Part shown: positions 1 to 7,624 of the stretch, in pieces
Layout: each line of letters begins with the position of its first letter
Position numbering within the stretch: the first letter of the stretch is position 1
NCBI GenBank assembly: GCA_937935245.1
Contig: CALGXX010000009.1
Coordinates: 1-23,700, forward strand
Direction: 5' to 3'
Source: an uncultured Candidatus Saccharibacteria bacterium
GTDB taxonomy: Bacteria > Patescibacteriota > Saccharimonadia > Saccharimonadales > Saccharimonadaceae
DNA: 23,700 nt
Program-made: the position numbers and the translations under genes
Notes under the pieces: model-generated
Told to the model about the DNA's origin: nothing
Seen by the model: the letters and a program-made list of their open reading frames with translations, nothing else
The model's database searches: none

Positions 1-822
1 AGGCAGTGCTTGGTGGCGCTAAGTACTTCGCCGAAAGTTCGCGATTTGTTCAATTATCGGTTCGGCGAGGGCAGTATGAAGGGTCACGCGTTCGGTAATT
101 TGTTCATGGCGGCGCTGGAAAAGATGACGGGAAGTTTTGCTGATGCAGTGGAGTTGGCTAGCGAAGTTTTGGGCGTCAATGGCCGAGTTTATCCGATTAC
201 TCTGGACGATACAACGATGTCAATTAAGCTGAAAGACGGCACGGTTGTTGATGGTCAGCACGCGGCTGAGTCGCTAAAGATTCCGCGCGGCGAGCATCCG
301 TGGCTAGAGCTTAAACCGCCAGCTACGATTAACCCACGAGCCCGTCAAGCGATTTTGGATGCCGATTTGGTGGTGATTGCACCGGGGCTTTTGTATGGTA
401 GTTTGGCGCCAGCGTTGTTGGTTCGAGGCGTTACTCGGGCGCTTGCTGAAACGAAGGCGAAGAAAGTCTATGTTTGCAATTTGGTCACCAAGCCGACGCA
501 GACTGATGGATTTACTGTGGCGGATTTTGCGGATGAAATTGAGCGATTTTCAGGGGTGAATATGGATTATGTGCTTTACAATAACCATCGCCCGCCAGAG
601 GAATTGATAAAGAAATATGCTCACGACGGCGAATATTTGGTCGAGTGGGATAAGGAATTACTGAAGAAAAAGCATTATTATGCGTCGGGCAAGCGTTTGA
701 TTGCTGATGACGTGTGGGTCAACACGAATTCCAGCAGCGACCCATTGGCGGCTCAGCGTAGCCTGATTCGTCACGATGCCGACAGGGTAGCGCGCGAATT
801 GATGCGGATTTATTTTGCGTAG
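1..822 (+). CDS. YvcK/CofD-like gluconeogenesis factor, C-terminal part
   Basis: The reading frame is open from the first base, so the start and the N-terminal nucleotide-binding loop lie outside the window. The visible part opens with RQCLVALS, then LFNYRF and GHAFGNLFMAAL, followed by VVIAPGLLYGSLAPALLV and a conserved VCNLVTKPTQTDGF segment. This is the pattern of the YvcK (CofD-related, UPF0052) family. These proteins bind UDP-sugars in characterised Firmicutes and are needed for cell-wall synthesis and cell shape on gluconeogenic carbon sources. It lies upstream of a wall and division cluster, which fits a role in envelope metabolism. Family assignment is firm; the exact function in this organism is inferred. 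Confidence 0.88.
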   Translation, partial: RQCLVALSTSPKVRDLFNYRFGEGSMKGHAFGNLFMAALEKMTGSFADAVELASEVLGVNGRVYPITLDDTTMSIKLKDGTVVDGQHAAESLKIPRGEHPWLELKPPATINPRARQAILDADLVVIAPGLLYGSLAPALLVRGVTRALAETKAKKVYVCNLVTKPTQTDGFTVADFADEIERFSGVNMDYVLYNNHRPPEELIKKYAHDGEYLVEWDKELLKKKHYYASGKRLIADDVWVNTNSSSDPLAAQRSLIRHDADRVARELMRIYFA

Positions 823-834
823 ATAGCCGCTATC
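822..834. repeat. Short perfect inverted repeat after the YvcK-like gene
   Basis: GATAGC and GCTATC flank a single C immediately after the stop codon. It could form part of a weak hairpin that ends the upstream transcript, but there is no T-run. It may be incidental. Confidence 0.3.
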
Positions 835-843
835 ATCTAGCTA

Positions 844-872
844 TTGCAAAAATTTATAGTTTGTGATATAAT
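844..872 (+). promoter_or_regulatory. Sigma-70-type promoter with very short leader
   Basis: TTGCAA at 844-849 and TATAAT at 867-872 are separated by 17 bases, a near-consensus housekeeping promoter. Transcription would start about 879-880, only about 7 bases before the ATG at 887. No Shine-Dalgarno sequence fits in that space. Confidence 0.7.
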
Positions 873-886
873 TTACAAGCTATATT

Positions 887-2572
887 ATGAAAAGTAAAGA
901 ACCATTAGACAATATTGCCAACCTTCAAAATCAAGGTGAAGTTGACTTTTCTCTTGAAAGGAAAGAACTGGCTATGGGGTTGGTGGAGACATTTAGCGGA
1001 GACCACTTAACTCCGTCGCGTAAACTGGCTGCAGAGATTATTATCGGGATGCCGGAGGGTTTGAGTGATAGACGACGTATTGAATATATTATGAGGTCGC
1101 TAGATGGTACCTCTGAAGAGATTAGCGAGGATACTGTTATAGGTATAGTTGAGGACTATAAGGTCTTACAAGAGGCTTTTTTGTCGTACATGGAAGATAT
1201 TGATGAGAGTTCACTAGCAGGAAAAGCGCTAAAGCTTAAGGATAATCAAACAATTCCTGACGATTTAGGCGTGGACGGTGATAATTATGGTAAGAGTCCG
1301 TGGGCTGAAAATCCGTCAATTCCAGCACCGCATCTTGATAACTTGATAAAGGTGTTCTCAACAAAAGGCGAAGGAGCTGAAGGCGTAGGTTTGGAGACTG
1401 CGATGATTGCTGGAGCTATAACCTTATCTAACTTAAAAATCGCCCCTTATCATAGCGCTTTCGCGTATAAATGTGCAGTATTTGCTGAAAATTTCTTAAT
1501 TCCAGTATGTAGTATTATTGGGCTGGATAACTTGGAATCTGAGTTAAAAGATGAAATTGGTGTTATGACGGGGCGTAATATTGGCGATGCTTTATATCGC
1601 AAAGATGCCTTGAGCAATGATATCGATTCGATCATGAATGAGGTGGACAGGGTTGTGTCGTTGCATTTTGGTAGCAGGTATTCGACCGATCCTACACGAT
1701 TTGATTTTGCTATGGGTAACTTTAATGGCGTGTTCTCTGAGTTGCTAGGGGAGTCAGATCTGAAACCTGCCGTAAATACCAATTCCTCGCATAGTACATT
1801 TTTTGGATCTGGTACCGTAAAAACCCCGAATGGGGCAGAATTGGAAGTAAGGGCTCGAGGTAAGGGTCGCGGCTCGTATTGTAAAAAATTGCTACAGACT
1901 ATAGGTTATTACGATAAACGTTCTCAACCTCTGAAGGATTCGGGGGAATTCCATCCGATCGACTTATACGGTATGACGGTAATTTGTCAAGACAACGAGC
2001 AGCTAGCCGATGCCTATGCTGATGCCGTGATTAAGGCTGTTAATGGCGGTAAGATTACTCCATATCCAGCTCCAGGACGGAAAAGTGAATGTTTTGTCAT
2101 TAAGGGTTCTTCGGATTTTCAGGAGAAGATTCGCCAGAAAATTATCGATAAGATACCAGACGTTGATATGGAAATGTTCAGTTTTAAGGATAGTAGTAGC
2201 GGATTTACAGATGCGAAGATTACGGGATTCTATGAAACTGACGATGGAAGAATTCCGTATGCGCCGTTTGAGATGCAGTTTTCTACTCCAGATGCTCGTC
2301 TGGTGGCTCGTACTGGTAAAAAGGCAGCACACTTTTTCTTTAAGCTGCAGAAAATTTACGGCGATTTGGTCAACATGAGCGATGAAACAGCAGAGAAGAT
2401 AACTGATATTTGGCAGCGTAAGCAAGACTTCTTTACAAACTGTGCTGATGGGGAGAAGGAATCTCATTTAACAAAACAAAGTCGTGAGCGCGTGAGTGAA
2501 TTTTATAAAGTTTATAATAAGATAAACAGTGTGTCCCGCAAGATAGCCAGGCGAGCTATAATTAGTGTATAA
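887..2572 (+). CDS. Large hypothetical protein with a RelA/SpoT-synthetase-like C-terminal half
   Basis: The product has 561 residues, no signal peptide and no clear membrane segment. I do not recognise it as a whole. The C-terminal half carries features in the order seen in (p)ppGpp-synthetase nucleotidyltransferases: a basic stretch with spaced R322, K326, S330 and K333, then PIDLYGMTVI (359-366), then FEMQFST (461-467), which resembles the EVQIRT motif with its catalytic Glu (E462), then an AAHFFFK block like the family's AHW-x-YK. This is pattern matching by eye and the central region is divergent. The N-terminal half shows no domain I can name. A good promoter precedes it and rnhA follows after 8 bases. 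It could be a divergent alarmone synthetase, a toxin-like RSH relative, or unrelated. Confidence 0.5.
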   Translation: MKSKEPLDNIANLQNQGEVDFSLERKELAMGLVETFSGDHLTPSRKLAAEIIIGMPEGLSDRRRIEYIMRSLDGTSEEISEDTVIGIVEDYKVLQEAFLSYMEDIDESSLAGKALKLKDNQTIPDDLGVDGDNYGKSPWAENPSIPAPHLDNLIKVFSTKGEGAEGVGLETAMIAGAITLSNLKIAPYHSAFAYKCAVFAENFLIPVCSIIGLDNLESELKDEIGVMTGRNIGDALYRKDALSNDIDSIMNEVDRVVSLHFGSRYSTDPTRFDFAMGNFNGVFSELLGESDLKPAVNTNSSHSTFFGSGTVKTPNGAELEVRARGKGRGSYCKKLLQTIGYYDKRSQPLKDSGEFHPIDLYGMTVICQDNEQLADAYADAVIKAVNGGKITPYPAPGRKSECFVIKGSSDFQEKIRQKIIDKIPDVDMEMFSFKDSSSGFTDAKITGFYETDDGRIPYAPFEMQFSTPDARLVARTGKKAAHFFFKLQKIYGDLVNMSDETAEKITDIWQRKQDFFTNCADGEKESHLTKQSRERVSEFYKVYNKINSVSRKIARRAIISV

Positions 2573-2573
2573 T
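2568..2573 (+). promoter_or_regulatory. Candidate -10 element for leaderless rnhA mRNA
   Basis: TATAAT ends 7 bases before the rnhA ATG (2581), so transcription would begin at or next to the start codon. No Shine-Dalgarno sequence precedes the ATG. The -35 region is weak. Confidence 0.5.
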
Positions 2574-2580
2574 TACATTA

Positions 2581-3006
2581 ATGACAACTTACTATACTGA
2601 CGGCTCTGCTTCGCCAAATCCCGGTCCAGGTGGGTTTGCGGTTATTCGTGATCTTCAGCCTTATATTTTGGGGTCAGAAGATGGCGATACTACTAATATT
2701 CGCATGGAGGGTAAAGCTTTAATTGCGGCATTGAAAGACGCCAATGGCGCGCCATGTGTAATTTATTCTGATAGTGAATTTTGGATTAACGTGGTTACCA
2801 AGTGGGCGCCGGGCTGGGAAAAGCGTGGCTGGACGAAGAAGAGTGGCGAGATTAAAAATCTGGATATTGTACGTGAATTGTACGAATTATATTCGAATTC
2901 TCAGGCGGATTTACGTTGGGTGCGCGGTCATGAAGGCGACGAAGGAAACGAATTGGCTGATGAATGGGCTAATCGGGCGCGTGAAGGCGAGAGATTGACA
3001 AAATAA
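2581..3006 (+). CDS. rnhA: Ribonuclease HI
   Basis: RNase HI cleaves the RNA strand of RNA/DNA hybrids, removing primers and R-loops in the cytoplasm. The 141-residue product is close to normal family length. The catalytic carboxylates are visible: D7 in YTDGSASPNPGPGG, E43 in RMEGKALIAAL, D64 in YSDSEFW, and D127 in GNELADEWANRA. The active-site-loop H117 is in VRGHEGDEGNE. A tryptophan- and lysine-rich handle-like segment lies around residues 75-87. It starts 8 bases after the upstream gene, and the likely -10 for a leaderless transcript overlaps the end of that gene. Confidence 0.95.
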   Translation: MTTYYTDGSASPNPGPGGFAVIRDLQPYILGSEDGDTTNIRMEGKALIAALKDANGAPCVIYSDSEFWINVVTKWAPGWEKRGWTKKSGEIKNLDIVRELYELYSNSQADLRWVRGHEGDEGNELADEWANRAREGERLTK

Positions 3007-3033
3007 CAGCTAGCGACATCTGATAAAAATTGC

Positions 3034-3039
3034 TATACT
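3034..3039 (+). promoter_or_regulatory. Candidate -10 element for a leaderless mRNA
   Basis: TATACT ends 6 bases before the ATG at 3046. As with rnhA and rsmH, there is no room for a ribosome-binding site, which suggests a leaderless transcript. No convincing -35 box is seen. Confidence 0.45.
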
Positions 3040-3045
3040 AGAAAA

Positions 3046-4023
3046 ATGGAAGAAGTGAGGGAAACGACTGATATTTTTTTGTGGGCAAATCAAAATGACG
3101 CAAAAAAGAATGATTTACAGATAGAACTATTCTTATTTAGTAAAAATTACACGCCGTATTTTATGCCGATAAAAGGCGATGTTGAGCAGCAACTCAGACC
3201 GTTGTTCTTGTTTGATTATATCAATCAGGTCAATTTGGGTGCGGGTACTGGATTGAGTGTTCGCGATTATGAATTGAGTGAATCAGAAGATAATGTTCTG
3301 TTGAGGACTGATCTGGAAAAGGTTGGGCGAGCTGAAACACTGATTCATTTGATTGAGCATGAACGTCACGACATTGTGGAGTTTTCGGAAACTGAGCACG
3401 AATTCAAGCGCATGAAGGGAATTGTGGCGCGATTTACCGATCCGAATAACCCTGATGCGACATTTTACACGGTTAAGCTAATCCAGCAAGGTCAGACGCT
3501 AAAGAGTGCGTTGGCTTGGGAATTTTCTGATGGCAAATTTGGTTCATTTAATGCGGAGGTTGGTTTTAAGGTTCCAGATGATAACCAAGTTTTGATTGTT
3601 GGTAAAGATATTTTTGCGTTTAATCCTGGAAAATTTGAGCGAATGTTTGGTTATGAATATAAAAAGCAGGTGATTGCTGATAAAAAAGTAGCGGAAATTG
3701 AGAAGGAATATAAGCTAAGTTTTCCAGAGGGAATGGATCTTAACGCGTTGGTTAAGGAGCGCAAAAAGACGATTAATAAATTGCAGAAATTGGAAATCGG
3801 TGCGGTTAAACAGGAAGATGTTTTGGACTATGCCGATGAGATGCAATTGGAATTGATGAGCGATGATAATGGCGCGATTATTATCATGGACGGCAATGAT
3901 TTGGATATGTTCGTAAATCTCATCAATGAGGATTATATTGAGAGTAAAATCACGGGCAAACGTTACGAAATTAAGTCGAAGAAGCTGCTCGATGAGCCAG
4001 AAGGCGAACCGCCACGGGGCTAA
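3046..4023 (+). CDS. DUF4868 / KwaB-like protein
   Basis: The product is a soluble protein of 325 residues. The layout resembles DUF4868, the family of the Kiwa anti-phage protein KwaB: a beta-rich N-terminal half, a FAFNPGKFERMFGYE segment followed by a long charged helix, and near the C-terminus NEDYIESKITGKRYEI with a final KSKKLL, like the 'YLxSxLTGxxYEVxSKR' ending I associate with that family. This comes from memory, not a search. In Kiwa, KwaB works with the membrane protein KwaA. No KwaA-like gene is adjacent here; the next gene, one base after the stop, is a PIF1-like helicase. A housekeeping role is equally possible. Confidence 0.5.
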   Translation: MEEVRETTDIFLWANQNDAKKNDLQIELFLFSKNYTPYFMPIKGDVEQQLRPLFLFDYINQVNLGAGTGLSVRDYELSESEDNVLLRTDLEKVGRAETLIHLIEHERHDIVEFSETEHEFKRMKGIVARFTDPNNPDATFYTVKLIQQGQTLKSALAWEFSDGKFGSFNAEVGFKVPDDNQVLIVGKDIFAFNPGKFERMFGYEYKKQVIADKKVAEIEKEYKLSFPEGMDLNALVKERKKTINKLQKLEIGAVKQEDVLDYADEMQLELMSDDNGAIIIMDGNDLDMFVNLINEDYIESKITGKRYEIKSKKLLDEPEGEPPRG

Positions 4024-4024
4024 A

Positions 4025-5275
4025 ATGGATCAAGAATTAGCGCTGGCTATTCTGCTGAGTGGTCGGTCGGCGTTGCTGACTGGTGCGGCTGGAACGGGTA
4101 AAACCCACCTGTTGAATAATTTTATTGCGCAGGCGCGAAAACGCGGTAAAAAGGTGTCGGTAACAGCGACGACTGGTCTGGCGGCGACACATCTTGGTGG
4201 CAATACGATTCACAGCTGGAGTGGCATTGGTGTGAGTGATCATTTGCCGAACAATTTTTTTGAACGATTGTCAAAAACGCGGCGTGATGTGATTTCTAAA
4301 ACTGACGTGTTGATCATTGACGAGATTTCAATGCTTCACGATTTTCGGCTGGATATGATTGATAAAGTTTTAAGAACCGTCAGGGAAAATGATCAGCCGT
4401 TTGGCGGTATTCAGTTGGTGATGAGTGGCGACTTTTTCCAATTGCCGCCAGTTAATCGTCCGAGCGAGCAGGGGGGCGGATTTGTGGTTTATTCTGATGC
4501 TTGGCAAGAGCTTCAGCCGGCGGTTTTATATTTGGAGCGACAATATCGTCAGAATGATGAGCAGCTTTTGGAGATTCTGACTGCTCTAAGAACTGGCGAT
4601 GTTAGGCGACGTCACGTCGAGGCGTTGCTGGCGCGCACGGAAATTGAGCCGCCAGATGGTGATATCACAGAACTGCACACTGTAAACGTCGATGTTGATG
4701 ATATTAATATTCAAAAACTGGCGGAATTGCCGGGTGAAGAGCGTTCGTATCAGCAAACGACGACGGGCTCGAAAATTTATGTAGAGAATCTGCAAAGGTC
4801 AGTTTTGGCGCCAGAAAATTTGGTGATTAAGATGGGCGCGTTGGTGATGGCGGTCAAAAATTCGCCGCAAAAATTATATGCCAATGGAAGTATCGGCACG
4901 GTAGTTGATTTCGAGCCGCTGACGGAATATCCGGTTGTTGAGTTTCGAGATGGTCGTCGGGTGACGATGGTGCCGGATGTTTGGGAATTGCGAGACGGAG
5001 AGCGCAAACGAGCGAGTATTTCTCAGGTTCCGCTGCGTTTGGCGTGGGCGATAACAGTTCACAAAAGTCAAGGAATGACGCTTGATGCGGCTAAGATTGA
5101 CCTGAGAAAGGCGTTTGTCGAGGGTATGGGCTATGTCGCTTTGAGCCGTGTGCGAGATTTGGACAATTTATATCTATACGGAATTAACCGTAGGGCGCTG
5201 GAAGTTTCTCCTGATGCGCTGGCAATTGACGAGGTTTTGAGGCAGGCGAGTAGGGAATTTGCTGAGAGATATTAA
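4025..5275 (+). CDS. PIF1-like superfamily 1 DNA helicase / AAA ATPase
   Basis: The frame is open further upstream, but the ATG at 4025 is preferred: it lies one base after the preceding stop and begins directly with the helicase domain (416 residues). Walker A is GAAGTGKT (20-27), followed by VTATTGLAATHLGG (motif Ia) and the HSW segment of PIF1/RecD relatives. Walker B is VLIIDEISML (D99, E100). Motif III is GDFFQLPPV (135-143), motif IV is ERQYRQND, motif V is VHKSQGMTLD (345 on), and motif VI is GYVALSRVR. Such 5'-3' helicases unwind DNA, including G-quadruplexes, at stalled forks. Close coupling to the DUF4868-like gene suggests co-expression. A terminator follows. Confidence 0.88.
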   Translation: MDQELALAILLSGRSALLTGAAGTGKTHLLNNFIAQARKRGKKVSVTATTGLAATHLGGNTIHSWSGIGVSDHLPNNFFERLSKTRRDVISKTDVLIIDEISMLHDFRLDMIDKVLRTVRENDQPFGGIQLVMSGDFFQLPPVNRPSEQGGGFVVYSDAWQELQPAVLYLERQYRQNDEQLLEILTALRTGDVRRRHVEALLARTEIEPPDGDITELHTVNVDVDDINIQKLAELPGEERSYQQTTTGSKIYVENLQRSVLAPENLVIKMGALVMAVKNSPQKLYANGSIGTVVDFEPLTEYPVVEFRDGRRVTMVPDVWELRDGERKRASISQVPLRLAWAITVHKSQGMTLDAAKIDLRKAFVEGMGYVALSRVRDLDNLYLYGINRRALEVSPDALAIDEVLRQASREFAERY

Positions 5276-5306
5276 TAGCGTAGACTTACATCAACTTAAC
5301 ACTAGG

Positions 5307-5335
5307 CTTTTCCACAAAAATGTGGAAAAGTTTTT
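5307..5335 (+). terminator. Intrinsic terminator after the helicase gene
   Basis: CTTTTCCACA (5307-5316) pairs perfectly with TGTGGAAAAG (5321-5330) across an AAAA loop, followed by TTTTT. It ends the upstream gene run and insulates the dcw cluster. Confidence 0.9.
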
Positions 5336-5373
5336 ATTTGACGTAAAAATGGGTAAAAAGTCATAAAAAGGGC

Positions 5374-5420
5374 TTGCAAGTGGGTAGCTGTGGGTAGTAT
5401 AGTGGAGTCAGTGGAACGAA
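5374..5420 (+). promoter_or_regulatory. mraZ promoter overlapped by MraZ-box-like repeats
   Basis: TTGCAA (5374-5379) and TATAGT (5398-5403) are 18 bases apart and make a plausible promoter. Across it run four GTGG repeats starting at 5380, 5390, 5402 and 5411: GTGGGT, GTGGGT, GTGGAG, GTGGAA. They are about one helical turn apart. MraZ is known to bind tandem GTGG(A/T)G boxes upstream of its own gene. The overlap predicts self-repression of the dcw operon by MraZ. Confidence 0.7.
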
Positions 5421-5495
5421 AGTTGATGGAAAATCACCAACAAAAACAAACATCCACTGTAAAAAACAACTAATCTACCACGAAGGAAGGACGAC
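5421..5495 (+). other. CA-rich untranslated leader of mraZ
   Basis: About 75 bases poor in G and T. It contains CAACAAAAACAAACA (5438-5452), a 15-base string repeated exactly upstream of rsmH at 6066-6080. It ends in a strong ribosome-binding site, GAAGGAAGG, 5 bases before the GTG start. It looks designed to stay unstructured. Confidence 0.5.
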
Positions 5496-5864
5496 GTGCA
5501 GACAGATTACTTTGAGCGTAAGTTGGACGACAAGCGACGCTTGACAATTCCAGCTGAGCTCAGGGCAGAATTTGCATCAGGCGTCGTACTAACTCGCGGG
5601 TTTGGTAAATATCTCCACTTATATCCACGGCAAATATGGGATCGGGAAGTGGAAAGCGCTCTAACGGGAAGTATTCTGGATGAGCGGGTTGCCGACCTGA
5701 ACGTTAAATTCCGACGAGGTAAAACCGCATCGGCGCTCGACCAAAAACAAGGACGAGTGACGATTGAGCAGCATTTGCTCGACTACGCTGGAATTGACAG
5801 AGAAGTCGTTGCTGTGCGAGCAGGGGAATATTTTCGGCTAATAGCGGCCGAGAATGCGGAATAG
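5496..5864 (+). CDS. mraZ: Transcriptional regulator MraZ
   Basis: MraZ is a DNA-binding protein with two SpoVT/AbrB-like half-domains that controls the dcw cluster. The start is GTG (5496) with GAAGGAAGG 5 bases upstream. The product opens with DYFERKLDDKRRLTIPAELR, the hallmark first half-domain. The second half-domain is visible as LDQKQGRVTIEQHLLDYAGI (about 80-100). At 122 residues it is shorter than the usual 140-150, mostly at the C-terminus. GTGG repeats in its promoter support autoregulation. It is separated from rsmH by 291 bases, unlike the tight mraZ-rsmH spacing in many bacteria. Confidence 0.92.
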   Translation: MQTDYFERKLDDKRRLTIPAELRAEFASGVVLTRGFGKYLHLYPRQIWDREVESALTGSILDERVADLNVKFRRGKTASALDQKQGRVTIEQHLLDYAGIDREVVAVRAGEYFRLIAAENAE

Positions 5865-6155
5865 TAGATTAGCTAAGCACTTTAACAATTAGAAACCTCT
5901 CGAGATCAACTATCTGGGTATTTGAAAATGGCATGTGGCAATTTGCTCCACATTAAAAAGGCAACGCACCTTCCTCAAACACCTCCCAAAAAAACTCCAC
6001 CTCACACATAAGTCTCTTTGGAAAACATGGTTGTTACTGACAATCAACAAATTTCCACTCTAAGACAACAAAAACAAACAAAACACAAATACAAAAAAGC
6101 CAGAATTAAATATCCAGTTAGGTGATCTCGAGCATTATTTCTGTATAATGGAATA
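5865..6155 (+). other. mraZ-rsmH intergenic leader bounded by a long-range inverted repeat
   Basis: No gene is seen in these 291 bases. CTCGAGATCA at 5899-5908 is perfectly complementary to TGATCTCGAG at 6123-6132, enclosing about 214 bases that are mostly A/C-rich. A small stem ATGTGG/CCACAT (5933-5938, 5948-5953) lies inside. The right arm sits at the expected -35 position of the rsmH promoter, so protein binding or RNA pairing there could affect rsmH expression. Confidence 0.5.
6144..6149 (+). promoter_or_regulatory. Candidate -10 element for leaderless rsmH mRNA
   Basis: A consensus TATAAT ends 6 bases before the rsmH ATG (6156). Transcription would begin at the start codon. The -35 position lies inside the inverted-repeat arm at 6123-6132. 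Confidence 0.55.
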
Positions 6156-7064
6156 ATGATGAGTATTAAAGAACATCCACCACAATCGGAAGAAGAACCG
6201 ATACATGTTCCCGTACTTTTGGAGATAACCCTTAGCAAGCTGCAGCCAGTCGAAGGCGAGTCGTATCTCGACTTGACGGCTGGCTATGGCGGCCATGCCA
6301 GGGCATTCTTAAATAGGACGGATAATTACTTGAGCTCAGTGTTAGTCGATCGCGACGAAAACGCGATTAAGACATTGGGTGATTTGGCTGAAAAAGGCGT
6401 AACTTTAATTCACAAAGATTTTGTGAGTGCGGCGCAAGATTTGGTCAAGCAGGGGCGTAAGTTTGACGTGATTTTGGCTGATTTGGGGGTGTCGTCACCG
6501 CAGCTTGACAGGGCAGAGAGAGGTTTTTCGTTCAGATTTGATGGTCCGCTTGATATGCGGATGGACAATCGGACGGAAATTACAGCGGCAGATATTGTCA
6601 ATTCGTATTCGGTTGATGATTTGACGCAACTGATTATTCGTTACGGCGAAGAAAATCCCGGGCGAGCAAGGCGAATTGCACAGGCAATTGTAAAAGCTCG
6701 ACCAATTCAGGGAACGACTGAGCTGGCTGATCTGATCAAGCAAACCGTTGGTCGCGGTAGCATGAAGCATCATCCTGCGACTCGTACCTTTCAGGCGCTA
6801 CGCATTGAAGTCAATCGCGAACTTAAGCTGATTGAAGAACTATTGCCACTTTTGCCACGCTTACTTAATAAGGACGGGCGAGTAGGAATAATTAGTTTTC
6901 ATAGCTTGGAAGACAGATTGATCAAGCGTTACTTTTCGGAGCAAGCGGCGGCTGGCTATGAGGCTGAGCTGATTGTTCCAGAGAAAAAACCGGTGTCTGG
7001 AACTGAAGATGTTCACAATCCGCGTAGTCGAAGTGCAAAATTTCGATACGCCGTGAAAAAATAA
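6156..7064 (+). CDS. rsmH: 16S rRNA m4C1402 methyltransferase RsmH (MraW)
   Basis: RsmH transfers a methyl group from S-adenosylmethionine to N4 of C1402 in 16S rRNA, tuning the ribosomal P site. The 302-residue length is typical. Visible motifs are HVPVLLEITL near the start, the SAM-binding YLDLTAGYGGHARAFL, ILADLGVSSPQLD followed by RGFSFRFDGPLDMRMD, ATRTFQALRIEVNREL, and IISFHSLEDRLIKRYF. Translation can start at either of two adjacent ATGs (6156 or 6159). There is no Shine-Dalgarno sequence, in keeping with a leaderless message. Its place after mraZ is the standard dcw order. Confidence 0.95.
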   Translation: MMSIKEHPPQSEEEPIHVPVLLEITLSKLQPVEGESYLDLTAGYGGHARAFLNRTDNYLSSVLVDRDENAIKTLGDLAEKGVTLIHKDFVSAAQDLVKQGRKFDVILADLGVSSPQLDRAERGFSFRFDGPLDMRMDNRTEITAADIVNSYSVDDLTQLIIRYGEENPGRARRIAQAIVKARPIQGTTELADLIKQTVGRGSMKHHPATRTFQALRIEVNRELKLIEELLPLLPRLLNKDGRVGIISFHSLEDRLIKRYFSEQAAAGYEAELIVPEKKPVSGTEDVHNPRSRSAKFRYAVKK

Positions 7065-7087
7065 AACAAAAAAGAAGGAGGCACAAT

Positions 7088-7159
7088 ATGCCAATCCACA
7101 TCAAAGTAGAATTCCAGAATACAGACAAGGCAGAGACTGTTTCAGTACGCCGCGGCTAA
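7088..7159 (+). CDS. 23-residue micro-ORF between rsmH and ftsL
   Basis: ATG at 7088 is preceded by AAGAAGGAGG (7073-7082), one of the strongest ribosome-binding sites in the window, about 5-6 bases upstream. It encodes a basic peptide beginning MPIHIKVEF and ending VSVRRG. A stable hairpin (7188-7220) follows 28 bases later. It may be a regulatory leader peptide that controls read-through into ftsL, or a tiny functional protein. Too short for routine calling. The strong SD is the main evidence. Confidence 0.55.
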   Translation: MPIHIKVEFQNTDKAETVSVRRG

Positions 7160-7187
7160 ACTAAAGCGTATTCCGGAATATATAGAA

Positions 7188-7220
7188 AAACCAGCCTGTC
7201 TTTAACGGGCGGGCTGGTTT
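7188..7220. terminator. Hairpin (terminator or attenuator) between the micro-ORF and ftsL
   Basis: AAACCAGCC (7188-7196) pairs with GGCTGGTTT (7212-7220), extended by four G-T/G-C pairs, to give about 13 base pairs with a 7-base loop. On the plus strand the tail is only partly T-rich (GTTTGTTAT). On the minus strand it is followed by TTTTT. It may act as an attenuator inside the dcw cluster. Confidence 0.55.
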
Positions 7221-7261
7221 GTTATGCTAAATACAAATATAAACATAAAAGATAGAGACAA

Positions 7262-7603
7262 ATGACAAACACCACCACATTTACTTCACGACGTTCACAC
7301 GGTCAATTGCGCCGAAATCAGAATTCTACACGTTTTCAGTCTCAGGTCAAACTTGGTCCTGTTGCTCATACAGTGCTAGTTGCATTGATGATTACAGTAC
7401 TGGGCTTGATTTATCTTACTCAGGCAACCAGGCTCACGGCTTACGGCTATGAAGCTCAGAGTCTGGATACAAAAATCACCGAACTAAGCGCAAAAAAGTC
7501 AGAATTGGAAGTGCAGAATGCGCGTCTGACGGCGTTAGAGAAGGTGAAGAATAGCAATGTCGCTTCAGCTATGACGACAACTGAAACGCATTACGCTCAA
7601 TAG
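7262..7603 (+). CDS. FtsL-like division protein
   Basis: FtsL is a bitopic membrane protein that joins FtsQ/DivIB and FtsB in the divisome and helps activate FtsW-FtsI. The 113-residue product has a basic cytoplasmic N-terminus, one membrane segment (about 34-53), then a short coiled-coil-like helix (about 64-95, with LDTKITEL, KSELEVQN and LTALEKV). Sequence is poorly conserved in this family, so the call rests on topology and position between rsmH and ftsI. No strong ribosome-binding site precedes the ATG. FtsB-like alternatives have the same layout. Confidence 0.72.
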   Translation: MTNTTTFTSRRSHGQLRRNQNSTRFQSQVKLGPVAHTVLVALMITVLGLIYLTQATRLTAYGYEAQSLDTKITELSAKKSELEVQNARLTALEKVKNSNVASAMTTTETHYAQ

Positions 7604-7624
7604 TGATATAATAGGATAAGCAAT

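Noticed and set aside
3926..4024. N-terminal extension of the helicase frame by 33 residues
   Set aside because: It overlaps the end of the upstream gene, has no ribosome site, and the helicase motifs begin right after ATG 4025.
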